From contig JANJXV010000004.1 in assembly GCA_024803745.1 (NCBI GenBank), positions 45,507,358 to 45,571,357 of the forward strand: 64,000 nt of DNA, in the 5' to 3' direction. The stretch's first letter is position 1. Each line of letters opens with the position of its first letter. Below the pieces are notes generated by a model, which saw only the letters and a program-made list of their open reading frames with translations, ran no database searches and was not told the DNA's origin. This DNA is from Megascapheus bottae. Taxonomy: Eukaryota; Chordata; Mammalia; Rodentia; Geomyidae. The translations under genes and the position numbers were made by a program. Positions 23,062-35,204 of this stretch are shown one piece after another.

Positions 23062-23680
23062 ATGCATTTTTATTGTATTTTATTGTTGGGACAACAAATA
23101 GAGGGGTTACAGTTACATTCGTCAGGTAGTGGGTACATTACTTCTTGAACATCGATACCCCTTCTCATGTTTTTGTACCACTTTCCCTTCCCTCCCACCC
23201 CCAATCGGTTTGCTTTTCCCCTTCCCTTCCCTATTTAAAATAAACAAATAAATGCACATACAATATACCAGGTGATAAAGTCAGATACAGTAACCACATG
23301 AGGTAAACCATAAGGGGAAAAAAGAGAAAAGAAATAACTTCACATAGTGCATTATGAACAACAATCACAAAGATAAACTCTTGTTTCTATATCCTAGAGT
23401 TCATTTCACTTAGCCTCATCCTATGTGACTATAGTACATAGCTTTTGAACTATTATGATCCTCTGCTAGGAGAATCCTGAACATACTAATTATTACAAAT
23501 AAGGAAGCAATAGAGCCTATGTTTCTTTGGGTCTGGTTTATTTTACTTAAAATGATATTTTCCAAGTCTTTTCATTCCCTTACAAATGAGGTGATGTCAT
23601 TCTTTCTGATGGCAGCATAGAATTCCATTGTGTATAAATACCACATCTTTTTGATACATTCATCTACTGATGAGTTTTTA
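23062..23680 (-). mobile_element. L1 3' end (ORF2 terminus and 3'UTR)
   Basis: It begins with the reverse complement of the poly(A)-proximal end ('tttattgtattttattgttg') and passes 'gaggggttacagttacattc'. It reaches the ORF2 3' end at 'ggcagcatagaattccattg' and stops at 'catctactgatg'. It is 5'-truncated and not inverted. Confidence 0.88.
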
Positions 23681-23689
23681 ATACTATAA

Positions 23690-26600
23690 AATGTTTTTCT
23701 TTAATCTTCCAATGTAATTGTACTATGTAGTAAGGGTGGAGGGTGGCTAGGGACAGTATGTGAATAATCAATGTTATGGCTTCTCCTACAATCTATTTTT
23801 GTTTAATGAACAGAAAGGAGAGGAAAGAGGAAACTTCACAGTCATTTCTAGCTGAATTCCCAAACTGTGTACCTATTCTTTCTTCCTTGCTCCCCCTCCC
23901 AAAAAAAGGTAAATTAATTTCTGGAAGATCTAAATATTAAAGTATTTAAGTATCTTAAGAATATTATAAATAATTAGCAATACAGAAGCCCTTTTAACTT
24001 GTTTCCAAGAATTATTTGACTACTTTGTTATGAAAGAATGCTTCCTCCTCAGAAGAGTTTCAATGCTGGCCTAGCATTCATGAAGCCCTGGTACAATTCC
24101 TTGGTCCATCAGTACTTCATTGGGAATGTTTCTGCAACAATTCCCTTGACTCTGTGTGTGTTTTAACTGTCACTAATGAAATAGTGTTTATACACTAAAA
24201 CCAAAGTAATGTCAACATGAAAGTTTTCACACTTTATATAGTTTATCACCTTAAATCAAGCCATTCATATAGAAGTTTTTCCATTTTTTTATTTTGTCCA
24301 GGTGTCGATTAGATGAAAACCTCAAGGTTGAATGGTAGTGTGATAAAACCTGGACATCCTTGAATTCTGTGCTGCATTTGAGAATTGCAGAATTGTGTTC
24401 CCTTAATCCAGGTTGCTGACCATTGTATTCTTTCTTTCATTCTGAATCGCATGTCAATAGTTACCAAAAGAGGAAAACTGGAAACCTCATGATAACCCCA
24501 TTTTTCTCCAGCTTTTATTCTGAAACTTGCTTGATAGTTCCATCAATGTTAGTGTGGTTATTTATTGGAAGAAAAATTATAACATTGCAACAGTAAAGGA
24601 TCCTGCCTAGTGTTTTGGTTGACTGCAATGGACCAACTCAATCCTAAAACTTTTAAGTCACTTGAAATCTGTATTTCCTCCCAATTTCATCATAAGCAAT
24701 TATGAACACATATTCATAACATTAAGTAGGGAACCGGTACCAGGTAATTTTAGTGCTAAATGATTATTAAATAAGTCTTACTGAGAAAATATTTAGATGC
24801 AACTCTGCTATTTTGATAGGTTCTACTATATGGATAGATGAATTTTACTGAGTAGACAATATAGTTAAGAGAAAGATATTATGTGCTCACCTATTTACAT
24901 ACATACATATGCACATACATACACACACTATATATATGCATATATGTATACATATATCTATATTAAGGTAACTAACAAAATGTTTCAATTTTTAATATAC
25001 TAATATTAGTGTCATTTTAAATGTCCTAGTGCTGTTTATGTATATAATGTTAACATCTTTCTTTTTTAGAATGTTAGGCAAATCCTAGGTCATCATTTTA
25101 ACTACAATTGGTTGATTTACAAAAGGTAGAGGATACCAGAAAAGATAACCACTGCTCAACTCATTACTGAATTAAAAAACCTCAGTGAGTTTGACTTGAG
25201 TTTTAAATGTTGTAGATCTTAGATCTCACCTCATTTAAATAAAATACACACTATGAGAAATCAGCTCTGAGCCTCATATCTTACCATATTCCCAGTGCCT
25301 ACTTGAGGAATTTGATTCCATTGGCATCTTGACTACTGAACCCCAACAGAGTCTGAGGATACTATTTCTACCAATAAAAGAACAGGAAACTCAAGCAATG
25401 TGTGTGTTCTCTAAAGTAATGAGTTTGTTCTTATTAAAATTATGTTCAATAATATTAAACTAGAGTATCTGCATGTGGATAGGAAAGGAAAAACAACAGT
25501 CATAATTTTTTTCACAATATTTTATACTTACCCCCACCACACACACCACAAAAACAGGTAAGTAGAATTTTTTTATGTAATAGTAGTAAAGTCCTTGAAC
25601 ACACTCAGCTATTCTATCTTAAATATTATTTTAGTACATGAGACCTAATCGACCCAAGTAAAAAGATAAATATCCTCATGATTATCATATGGATGGGAAT
25701 TTTTCAAGTAGCAAACCTTTTATACAACTTTCAATATTTCACATACATAGTTACAAAGGCCATCAGCCTACAAGAGAGAAATATTTTTTTCTTAAAGTGA
25801 TACACATTTCACAATGTCTGGCTCCAAATACGAAGGCGCAAGTCCAGCTTGCTCCCAAAAGGCCATGTCATTCTTATACAATTTAATCAGCAGCTATGCC
25901 GAGGAAAGCAACACTGTGTTTCCCTGATCATTTTAATGAGGACCCCTGGCTATTCAGTCATTGAAATATAATTGACTTGCTCTCCTCTCATTTTCCTAAT
26001 AGACACTCCAACCTAGACCACGTTGATTCGGCTACAAGAAATGTCAGGAAGAATTGGAACTTTGCTGAATGGCCCCATTAAAACTGAAAACATGCCACCC
26101 TGTCTTTTACATGAGCTGCAATCATTTTGTGTTGGTCTCATTATGGAATGCAAGATGCAAATGTTCCAGTAGCCTCCTCACCAAACTTGCAAGAACCAAG
26201 AAAATGAGCACATCAAAAATACCTCTGCCATCCATTTTCTCTTTCTTACAATCCCATTTTATTTGCCCAATGTTTTATAAAACAAACAATAGGAATAATA
26301 AGTATAGATGTTACAAGTTGATACTGACTTTAGTAAAATCACAATGAGAGACTGGTCTTTCCACCTAACACTTTATTTTCATAAATTTTTCTTTCACTGA
26401 AACATTAAGGATTATATAAATGTCATTCATAACATAAAGCTTATGCTTTAAAGTTTAGATTTGTAAAATTAATTACTATAATCTTGGGAACAAATGACCC
26501 CTGGAAATTGTGGATTTTTTTTAATTTTTGGAGCTTTCAAATTTGTTAATTAAATTTGAATAGTCAAAAACTATTTGCTAATGTGAAACTTTAAAATATG

Positions 26601-27085
26601 AACTTAAAACATATCTACCATTAGAAGTTAATAATTTTATAAAGCTAAAGAAATCTAAGTATCATGTTATTAGGTGTGTTTCTTCTTGACAGGAACTATT
26701 CAGCTTTAAAGTGTTGTTTACTTGGTTAAATGATCATCATTCCTTTCATTCTATATCAGACAAGGTGAACTTCTACTCTTTATCATAAGGAGAAAGGGAT
26801 TCTCTTACAACACTGTATATTTGGGGGAATTTGGGGGAAGGTTTCAGGATATTTACTAGTTTAATGGGCATTCCTTTTGAAGCAGCACGTGCTCATCCAA
26901 AAATACAGCCTCTAGTTGAACAAAGGCATATAGATTCCTATACATACATATGAGTATGTGTATATGTAGCACACACATCTACACAAATGTCGGTATACAC
27001 AAATGCTTGTTAAGCTCCAGTTCACATTTGTAAAAAGAAATCACACAGAAAATGAAATAGAGTTGCCAGTTTGTGCTTAGTCTAA
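23690..27085. other. Repeat-poor AT-rich unique region (3.4 kb)
   Basis: Only a 40-base ID-like scrap (24,067-24,106, 'ggcctagcattcatgaagcc') and a CATA/TA-rich stretch (24,895-24,962) stand out. Open frames at 25,689-25,886 and 26,069-26,347 show no known domain. Confidence 0.55.
24895..24962 (+). repeat. CATA/(TA)n low-complexity repeat
   Basis: 'catacatacatatgcacatac' continues into alternating TA/CA steps. It is imperfect. Confidence 0.8.
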
Positions 27086-27088
27086 AGT

Positions 27089-27274
27089 CAGGTGCCGGGG
27101 ACCCAAGTCTGTAATGCTGGCTATTCAGGAGCTAATCTCTGAGGATCATGGTTCAAAGCCACTCTAGGCAAAAAAAAAAAAAGCCCATGAAACACTTACT
27201 GTCAATTAACCACCAAAGGACCAGAAGTAAAGCTGTGGCTGAGAAAATCATAAGAACAATGTTCAGGACAGCAA

Positions 27275-27276
<2 letters not shown>
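27089..27276 (+). mobile_element. B1/ID chimeric SINE ending in (CA)n
   Basis: 'tcaggtgccggggacccaag', 'tgtaatgctggctattcagg', 'gatcatggttcaaagccac' and 'actgtcaattaaccaccaa' are in family order. The 3' tail passes straight into a (CA)n run. Confidence 0.8.

Positions 27277-27328
<52 letters not shown>
27277..27328 (+). repeat. (CA)n microsatellite at SINE tail
   Basis: About 26 CA units directly after the SINE's 3' end. Confidence 0.97.
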
Positions 27329-27427
27329 GCACACACAAATCAGAAGAAAAGAAAACAATAATAACCGTTCATAAAACTATACTTGTAGAGATTGAATTTG
27401 TCTTTCTGTTGCTTAAACATCATGGGA

Positions 27428-27647
27428 CTTGACCTCTGGACCTGGATGCTGTCCCTGAGCTATTCAGCTCAAGGCTTCAAGGCTACCACCCTATGCCTAG
27501 AGCCACAGCATCACTTCCAGTTTTCTGGTGGCTAATGGAAGATGAGTCTCACGGACTTTTGTGCCCAGGTTAGCTTTGAACCGTGACCCTCAGATCTCAG
27601 CCTCCTGAGTAGCTAGGATTACAGGCATAAGCCACTGCGCCCAGCTT
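27428..27647 (-). mobile_element. B1/ID chimeric SINE
   Basis: The reverse complement starts near 27,647 ('gctgggcgcagtggcttatg') and ends near 27,430. It is full length. Confidence 0.85.
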
Positions 27648-27656
27648 TAAAATCTC

Positions 27657-27890
27657 TTGAAGCTGGATGTGGTTACTTACCCCTTCAATACTAGCTACTC
27701 AGAGGACTGAAAGTTGAGAGGATCACAGTTCATAGCCAGCCTAAACAAAAAGTTCATGAAGCTAAACCAATCCAAAAAAAAATTGGGGGGTGTGTGGTAG
27801 CACACACCTGTTTCCCAGACTACACAGGAAGCATAACTATGAAGATCACAGTTCAGGTGCATAATGTGCATAAATATAAGATCATAAAGA
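27657..27890 (+). mobile_element. Two adjoining B1-like SINE fragments
   Basis: First copy: 'agctggatgtggttacttac' followed by 'aatactagctactcagagg' and 'gatcacagttcatagccagc' (27,657-27,775). Second copy: 'gtgtgtggtagcacacacctg' followed by 'gaagatcacagttcagg' (27,785-27,858). They form a head-to-tail pair of left monomers. Confidence 0.6.
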
Positions 27891-27898
27891 AAACAAAA

Positions 27899-27975
27899 TG
27901 TCTGGGGATGTAGCTCAAGTGGTAGAGTACCCGCCTACCAAGTGTATACAAGGCTGAAAACCCCAGTGGCTCAAA
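27899..27975 (+). mobile_element. ID monomer SINE
   Basis: 'ggggatgtagctcaagtggt' carries a tRNA A-box-like motif, followed by a B-box-like region and 'ccccagtggc'. It lacks tRNA cloverleaf integrity, so it is not a tRNA gene. Confidence 0.65.
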
Positions 27976-28004
27976 AAATCTCAAACCTTTGAATATTAAA
28001 CTGA

Positions 28005-28218
28005 TCACAAATCTTTTTTTTTTTGCCAGTCTGGGGCTAGAGCTCTGCGCCTGAGCACTGTCCTTGGGCTTTCTCAAGTCTTGTGCTCTACCACTTGAGC
28101 CACAGCACCATTTCTGGCATTTTTCTATGTATGTGGTACCAAACCGGGTCTTCATGCATGCTAGGAAAGCACTCTACCACTAGGCTAGGCCAAACTCCTG
28201 GTCCTCACAAATCTTTTT
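28005..28218 (-). mobile_element. Dimeric ID-like SINE with 14-bp target-site duplication
   Basis: The body at 28,019-28,204 reads on the minus strand from 'ggaccaggagtttggcctag' to 'agactggcaaaaaaaa'. It is flanked by tcacaaatcttttt at 28,005-28,018 and 28,205-28,218. Confidence 0.93.
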
Positions 28219-28308
28219 CCATACTATCATTGAAACATTCTTTATTAGGTCCAACAGTTTTGTGGAAAAAATGCTTGGTAGTTTATCATTCAAGACTTAG
28301 TATTTCAG

Positions 28309-28490
28309 GCTGGGAGTGTGGCCTACTTAGTGGTAAAAGGCTCACCTATCATACACAATTACTCGGTACCACATACACAGAAAACATTGAAAGTGATGCT
28401 GTAGCTCAAGTGGTAGGGAGCTAGCCTTGACAGTGCCAGGCCCTGAACTCAAGTCCCAGGACTGGCGCGCATACGTGCGCACACAAGAGC
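28309..28490 (+). mobile_element. Dimeric ID-like SINE, CG-rich alternating tail
   Basis: 'ggctgggagtgtggcctac' to 'caagtcccaggactggcg'. In place of an A-tail it runs into 'cgcgcatacgtgcgcacaca' (28,466-28,485). The B-box region is partly deleted. Confidence 0.8.
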
Positions 28491-28619
28491 ACACATGCAA
28501 ACTTAGATTTCCTACCAAATATCTGAATACACAATTACATAAAAGTAGAAATATGCAAGTAATAAAATGGCTTCAAATACATAAATATCACCATGTGTCT
28601 ATACATACTGCATTTTCAT

Positions 28620-29126
28620 AGAATATACATAATAAAAGTGAAATAAGCCAGACTCAAAGGAACATAGGCCCAATAGTCTCCCTCATTTGTCGTAATCAGT
28701 AGAAACCTTGGGCTCTCTTAGCAGAGATTTACAATAGAACAAAACCTAGATACATAAGGCCATATAGTATGACACTAAATGAAAGGACCTCCAGGACACA
28801 GAAACAAAAGCCATAAAATGAGTGATTGTTGTCCTTAATGTACTATGTTAACTCTCATCTCTTTTGCTGTCCCTTGGTTATTTCATATTGTTACAGTATT
28901 TCACCTTGTTATCTGATATATTGTATATATGCTTATTTGGTTATTTGAACTAGGATAGGGAAGGGGGAAACAAGATGAGGGGCAGGGGTGAGGGGAGGGA
29001 AATGGGGACCAAGACATGAGAAAGGGTATCAGTGTTTGTGAAGTAATGCACCTTCTATCTGGTGAATACAATATAACCCTTCTATTAATCACAATAAAAT
29101 ATATGAAAAAAGAATATACATAATAA
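28620..29126 (+). mobile_element. L1 3' end with 16-bp target-site duplication
   Basis: A 5'-truncated copy (28,636-29,110) covers 'gaaataagccagactcaaag' through the 3'UTR and 'cacaataaaatatatg' with a short A-run. The perfect repeat agaatatacataataa lies at 28,620-28,635 and 29,111-29,126. Confidence 0.94.
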
Positions 29127-29900
29127 CTGTAGTCATTCTCATTTACATATGCATAAGATAATATTAAGTTAATGGATCTGAAATGTTTGAACTCCTTACT
29201 CAGCACTAACACTTATCAAGAATTGTAGGACTGACATTAATGTTATAAAGTTATAATCAATTTTATAAAATATACTCTGGTCTAAGGCTACATAATACTC
29301 TGTTCATTAAGCTACATAAAGGTTATATGAATTCATATATTTTAATTTTACTATAATCTAGTAGATATCCTATCAAAATTTTCATCATAAGATTTTTTTC
29401 TCTTTCCCTCTTTAAGTTAAGGAATATTTTCCCTTTAAATTCAGGATGTTTTAAAAAAAATCAATCATAGGATTTATTTAATTTCAGTTTAAAACCTACC
29501 ATATCTATTAAAAGTAAAATGTTTAGAAAGTTAATATGCTCTTCTTACTGTACACATAACATTCCTAGCAAATTATAGTCAATTATATCAGAACAGCCTA
29601 CGGTATGTAAAATACTTAAGGAGGAATAAACAACAAATCATCACCAAAAATCCATCAAGAAACCTTGTTACATAATGCCACTGTCCCCAAATGGTGGCAC
29701 TAATCGTAAGCAACTTCTATTCGGGAAGTGAATTCATTGAAATCAGATCTGAATTGCCTAGCCAGGTGCTCAAGATTCTTGTACTTTGAGGAATTTTCAC
29801 TAGATGGCAGTGTAAGTTGAATAGCCGAATGTACACATTTCCAAATTTCATACCAGCCTTGGGTTTTTACACAACTGAACTCCCATTGATGACAGACCTC
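29127..29900. other. Unique AT-rich sequence
   Basis: No repeat or gene is recognised. It contains a CTCF-like motif, listed separately. Confidence 0.5.
29796..29812 (+). promoter_or_regulatory. Possible CTCF-binding motif
   Basis: 'ttcactagatggcagtg' matches the core I remember for CTCF (CACTAGRKGGCAG) at nearly every position. It lies in unique sequence and not in a SINE. A single short motif gives no proof of occupancy. Confidence 0.35.
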
Positions 29901-29904
29901 TGTG

Positions 29905-30037
29905 GCCCAGCCCCATTAGCTCACACTTAAAATCCTAGCTTCTCCGAAGCTTGAGATCTGGGGATGGTGGTTCAAAGTCAACCCAAGGCAAGACTCACCT
30001 CCAGTTAACTACCAAAAAAAAAAAAAAAAAAAAAAAG
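29905..30037 (+). mobile_element. B1-like SINE left half with A-tail
   Basis: 'cagccccattagctcacac' followed by 'aaaatcctagcttctccg', 'ggttcaaagtcaaccc' and 'ctccagttaactacc', then a long A-run (30,014-30,036). The ID-like right half is absent. Confidence 0.7.
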
Positions 30038-30039
30038 GA

Positions 30040-30200
30040 AGGAAGTCAGGCAAGGTGGCTCAGGCCTGTAATCCTAGCTACTCAGGAGGCTGCAGTTCAA
30101 ATCCAACCCAGACAACAAAGTCAGTGAGACTCTTATCTCCAGTTAACCACCAGAAAACTGGAAGTGGCCCTGTTATGGCTTAGTCAAAGTCTCCTGATGC
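30040..30200 (+). mobile_element. B1/ID SINE, 3'-truncated
   Basis: 'caggcaaggtggctcaggcc' followed by 'tgtaatcctagctactcagg', 'ctccagttaaccaccag' and 'aaaactggaagtggc'. It stops early in the right half and lies directly behind the previous SINE's A-tail. Confidence 0.78.
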
Positions 30201-30369
30201 CTTTATCAATATGAGATAACCTTTGTCTCTTCTGACCTATTTTAGTTTAATGCATGCTTTTCTCATACTTGAGTAGCTACTCTTCTTGCTCTTGCTTTCA
30301 AGCTGCATTTGCTTGGAAAATCCTTTCTTATACTTTTACTTTTATCCTGTATTTTTCTTTGCCAGTGAG

Positions 30370-31080
30370 ATGTACTTAATTTATTACAGATTTTTAAAAA
30401 AGGTTACATCTTGTTTTTTTTATCAAATTTGTCAGCCCTGACTTTTGATTGGAGAATACAAACCATTAACCATTCAGAAATATTGTTCAAAGTTATATAA
30501 TCATCTCTATCATTTGTTTTTGTAGTGTTTGATTATTTTCTCCCTTCTCTCCATTAGTTATCTGATCATCTAGTGAAGTCTGTTCTTTCTCCTATTTTCA
30601 TAGGAACATTTTATCTTCCTCTTTTCTGGGTAGAGTTCCTTTAAGTACCTTCTGGGTTGGATAAACATTCATCAGCCCCATTTGTTTTTGTTTCTCATGG
30701 AAGGTTTTTAATTTCTCTTTTCCTTATGAAATATAGTTTTGCTGGATACAGAAATCTTGATCAGTATTGTTTTCTTTCAGAATTGACATCTTCATTCCAT
30801 GTCTTCTTGTTTTCATAGTTTCTATTGAGAAATGTCTTTTTTTTAGATTAGTTTGCCTATACACTCATATATTGGTACTTCATTCTTGTGATTTTCAATA
30901 GTCTTCGTTTCTATATTCCTAATATTTTTGCTGTTACCTGACTTGAAATGATTCTTTTCTGGCCTTGTCTGAAAGGCTCCTGGATGGCCACCCCTTTCTT
31001 GAGATTTGGATTTTTTTCTATTACTTTGCTGAATATATGTTCTATGACTATAGTTTGTATCTATCTCTTTATTGCTGTTG
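30370..31080 (-). mobile_element. Probable ancient L1-type remnant
   Basis: T-rich plus strand with 'atagttttgctggatacagaa' and 'tttctattgagaaatgtc', as in ancient L1/HAL1-like minus-strand sequence that I remember. No coding frame survives. The family name is uncertain. Confidence 0.4.
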
Positions 31081-31237
31081 TTGGGTTGTTCATGCTAAAC
31101 CAAGATTAATATAAACATTTGGCAGATTTAAAATATTCACAAATTGGTTTCCAAATTAAATTTGATGTTTCAGACAATTTCTAACCATCTCACTTTCCCA
31201 CAACCCCACAGAGCATGTTTTGTAATTTTTTAGAGTT

Positions 31238-31445
31238 GTTGTGAGCTGAGTGCCAGTGGCTCACACCTGTAATCCAGGCTAGAGAGGAGGCTGAGATCTT
31301 TGGCTCCCAGCTTGAAGCCAGCTGTGGTGTTGTGGTTTAATTAGTAGAGCACTAGCCTTAGCAAAAAGGCTCAAGTACAGTGCCTAAGCCCTGAATCCAA
31401 GCCCTAGAACCTGTAAACCTTCCTCCACATACACAAAACAAAACA
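31238..31445 (+). mobile_element. B1/ID chimeric SINE, internally deleted
   Basis: 'agtgccagtggctcacacc' followed by 'tgtaatccaggctagagag', then a jump to 'agccagctgtggtgttgtgg' and 'tagagcactagccttag', and 'gaatccaagccctagaacc' with an A-rich tail. The middle section is shortened. Confidence 0.78.
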
Positions 31446-32980
31446 AAAGAAAAAAGATGGGGATTATCTTTTGTATCAAGTAACCTCATTGTAACCTCAT
31501 TATATAGGTTCTAAATTGATTTAATATCTGTTGAAATGCAACCAGAAACAAAGTTTTGTGGAATTCATCATTTTTGGGGTTCAGATGACTATTTAACCAG
31601 AGAATCCCAATGATTTTATATGGGATATCTGTTAAAACCTTAAAGGAGTCCTTGAACACAAAACAGAAAACAAGTATGTCTCAATTAAATCTTAATTCCA
31701 CATAGTCAAAGTCCTTTATTCTGTAAAACTAACTAATGGTGGGCATGTGAGTTTTGATTCAATGAATAATAAATTAAGATTAAATTATTCTTTGGCGCTT
31801 AGAATAAGTTTAACAAAAAGAGAGCTAATAGACGCCCTCACCCTTGATTAAAATCTTTGTTATGACCCAATGCAAATTTAAACCAGGCTTTGGAGGATTG
31901 AAGCTCGTTATTTAAAACCTACTCAATGAAAAGAGAGATTACTCCACTGCTCTCCATTTAATAACCTAAGGGTTGTTTTGGAAACTGTAAAGACATTAAT
32001 CATCATAGGAAATTAACACCTCATCGCATGGACCAACTTACTGAAGCTTTGATATCCAATATTATTGGAATCTCTGACTCAAGAGTATTTACCAGTACTG
32101 ACAAAAAGTACTAGTAACTACTTAATTAGTTGAAGATAGCTAAGCTGTTTTGTTCTATGCCTATTTGATCCATCCCTGAGAGAGAACATGCCTGCTAGGG
32201 GCTGGCTCAGGGGACCTGCAGTAGGATCGTCATCACACAAGAACCTTTCTTACTACCCTCAGAAATTCTTATTACATGATCAATCAACCTATTCTCTTTT
32301 TTAACCTCTTTAATACATGAGAAACATCGTTAGTCTCAATATCCAAGCCAAATTTGGAGGGAAGTGGGGCTATGATACTTCCCCAGAGAGACCTTTCAAG
32401 AAAAAATTATGAGAATTTGTAGGCAAGGTAAATAGAAAAAATGCTGACTTGAAAATCAACTTCCCAGGTAGAGTTGGGAGAGATAGGGAAAACAATGGAA
32501 AAAATGAAATTGATCAAGATGTACTGTATTTATAAACTGACATGTTGAAATTGAAGCCCCTTAGTTCAAATGCTTAAAGATAATAAAAGATAAGTAAAAC
32601 AAATAAAAATAACAAATAACAGTCATTCAAAAATGAAAATGCCCAAATATGCCTTTACAATATTTAAAATATGCTATCTTATATATGTATTGTATGATGT
32701 TACCTAGAAAAATCTATGACAGAGATGAAAAATTATACTTTATCCAATTAGTCTATGAATAAATATAAAGTTAGTTCTTTAAAATGAACATATATATTCC
32801 TAGATAAGGAGGTAATATTATTTAAACTTTCAAATAGTTACCAATTTTATAAATTTTTGAACTAGAAAAATTATTTTTAAGAACATATGAAAAAACAAAT
32901 GTCTGCAAAACATTTCTGAAATAATTTTGCAAACAAACTGATGAAGCAGTACTTTTTCTGGTGATGCTAAGGTGCTTTTG
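31446..32980. other. Unique AT-rich sequence
   Basis: Nothing is recognised in about 1.5 kb. No open frame is worth listing. Confidence 0.5.
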
Positions 32981-32984
32981 GTTC

Positions 32985-33385
32985 AGCTACTTTTTTTATT
33001 GTCAGGATAATTTATAGAGGGGTTAGAGTTACATTCATCACATAGTAGGTGCATTACTTCTCACATATTGATACCCCTTCTCATGTTTTTGTCCCCACTT
33101 TCTCCCCCACTCCCTCCCAATCATCTTATTTTCCCCTTCCCTTTCTTATTTCAAATACACATATATACAATATATCTGACAAAGTCAGATACAGTAACAA
33201 TATGAGATTAACCTAAGGGCTACAAAAGAGAAGAGAAATAACATAGTACATTAAGAACAACAATAAAAAAGATAAAGCTCTTGTTTCCATATCCTAGAGT
33301 TCCTTTCATTTAGTCTCATCCTATATGACCTTATGTACCTAGGTTTGGGGCTGTTGTAATCCTCTGCTAGGAGAGTCCTAGAAGT
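32985..33385 (-). mobile_element. L1 3'UTR fragment
   Basis: 'tttattgtcaggataattta' followed by 'gaggggttagagttacattc' and 'cattactt' up to 'cctctgctaggagagtccta' is the reverse complement of the L1 3'UTR at about 39,830-40,220. Confidence 0.88.
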
Positions 33386-33447
33386 GAGTACATATTTTTA
33401 TCATATACAAAATCAGATTATAAAATTACCACAACCAAAACAGTGTT

Positions 33448-33950
33448 CATAAGCCAGACCCAAAGGAAAAAAAGTTGCATGGTTTCCTTCATTGGTAAGA
33501 ACTCAAATATGTCTATGATATTCTTAACAGGGGCTCTCAATAATCCAATTGCTAAGTGCATAAGACCATATATAATGAAGGATATCAATAGGAGCTTTAA
33601 GAATTGGAAACAAGAGGTGCTTATTATGTCCTTTATGTAATTCTTTTGTTTTATTTGCTCTTAATTTTCTGTATCTTATGTCTTGTATATCAGTTTATTT
33701 GATCTGTGGAAGGGAAAGGGAAACAGAGAAACAGCAGGACAAAGAATGACGTAATACAACATTCATACTCACTTGACACTGTTGCATATGAACCCTACTA
33801 CTTGAGGGGGAGACAAATGGGGAGCGATAAGAGGAAGAAAATGAAGGATGGGGTAGCTGTTTTAAGACAAATGAACTCATTACCTTACTTATGTAACAGT
33901 AGCCCTCCCTGCTCATCCCCTTTTCAATAAAGATTTTAAAAGAAAAAGGA
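33448..33950 (+). mobile_element. L1 3' end, older subfamily
   Basis: 'cataagccagacccaaagg' through a G-rich 3'UTR to 'caataaagattttaaaag'. It has a different 3'UTR type from the adjacent minus-strand copy, so these are two separate insertions. Confidence 0.82.
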
Positions 33951-33986
33951 AATAGTGTTCCACTGGTATAAGAATGTACAATTAGA

Positions 33987-34165
33987 GGCCAGCAGTTTGG
34001 CCTAGCATGCACAAAGACCCAGGTTCAATTCCTCGGCACCACATACATACAAAAAAGCCGGAAGTGTTGCTGAGGCTCAAGTGGTAGAGTGCTAGCCTTG
34101 AGAAAGCCTAAGGACAGCGCTCAGGCCCTGAGTTCAAGCTCCAGAACTGGAAAAAAAAAAAAGGA
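33987..34165 (+). mobile_element. Dimeric ID-like SINE with internal deletion
   Basis: 'ggccagcagtttggcctag' is followed directly by 'catgcacaaagacccagg', so about 17 bases of the A-box region are missing. The right half is intact and ends 'gctccagaactggaaaaa'. Confidence 0.88.
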
Positions 34166-35200
34166 AAATCAACTTTGTGTACCTTTGTATATTAACTCCA
34201 GAAGCAAGTTATTTGTATACTACTTGCTAATGTTTTAAATTGAACTAAAACTACCAGCATAAAATCCATGAGGACATTGTTAACTACTGTGGAAGAAAAG
34301 TAGAGCACATTAAGGAAATTTTATGTGCAATACTTTAAATAAGTCTATTCTGAACATATCCTCTAAATTGAATTTAAAAGCCAGCTAGCTCTACTACATG
34401 CCAAGGCAACAGACAGAAGCTTTGTTTTATTAAAATGGGTTAGACACTAAATTTGATTATGTGTATCAGTATCAAACAAATGTTCAATAAATATCACTAA
34501 ACTATTCCTCAGTCACAACAACAGTCCCTTTCTTTTCAGTAGCTCCATTTCTGTATTTTACTCTGCTTCCAAAGGTGATGGTTCTGCCATTCATAGCAGT
34601 GTTAAGACCACTCATCTGAATTGTGGCTGTGAAGCTTTAGAAATTTTACCCATCTGACTTAAAAGCCTTTGTTTGACATAGTTTTAATTTCTATTAGCAC
34701 AAGCTAATGGTATAAAATGGTTTCATTGGGATTTTCCAAATATGCATGTAATGTACTTAGATCAACATTACCCCTTCTATTGCTATTTCTTGGCCTCCTT
34801 CTCTCCCACTTCCCTTTTGAAAGTTTTTTTTAGTAGTTTATTATGGTATTTTGACACTTAATGTATTTCAAGCTCTGTTCATCCTCCACCAAAGCTACCC
34901 TGTCTTCCTGGCTCCCCCACAAAGCTACTGTTTATTTTAAATACTATTTTGATAGTGATAACCAAAGCCACTAATAAAGTGCAGAATCTATTTCTCTGTT
35001 TCTCCTTGTAGTCCCAAGGTATTTTTACTAAATTTCTTACAGCATTTTCATATGCTGCTTTATATATACCTGAATAAGATTTTTCTTCCTTACTAAGTAT
35101 AATAAAATTTTGAATTCCAATATCATATTTTAATTGCCTCTATCTTTCTTTGAAGCAAATGTAAACCTATTTTACAACATGTGAGTAGACTTAAAAAAAA
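34166..35200. other. Unique or unresolved AT-rich sequence
   Basis: No family is assigned. The segment near 34,720-34,830 ('cattgggattttccaaatatg') looks like an old interspersed repeat, but I cannot name it. Confidence 0.4.
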
Positions 35201-35204
35201 TCTT

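Noticed and set aside
32985..33950. A third twin-primed L1 (minus 3'UTR followed by plus L1)
   Set aside because: Both parts contain a complete but different type of 3'UTR and poly(A) end, so they are two separate insertions.
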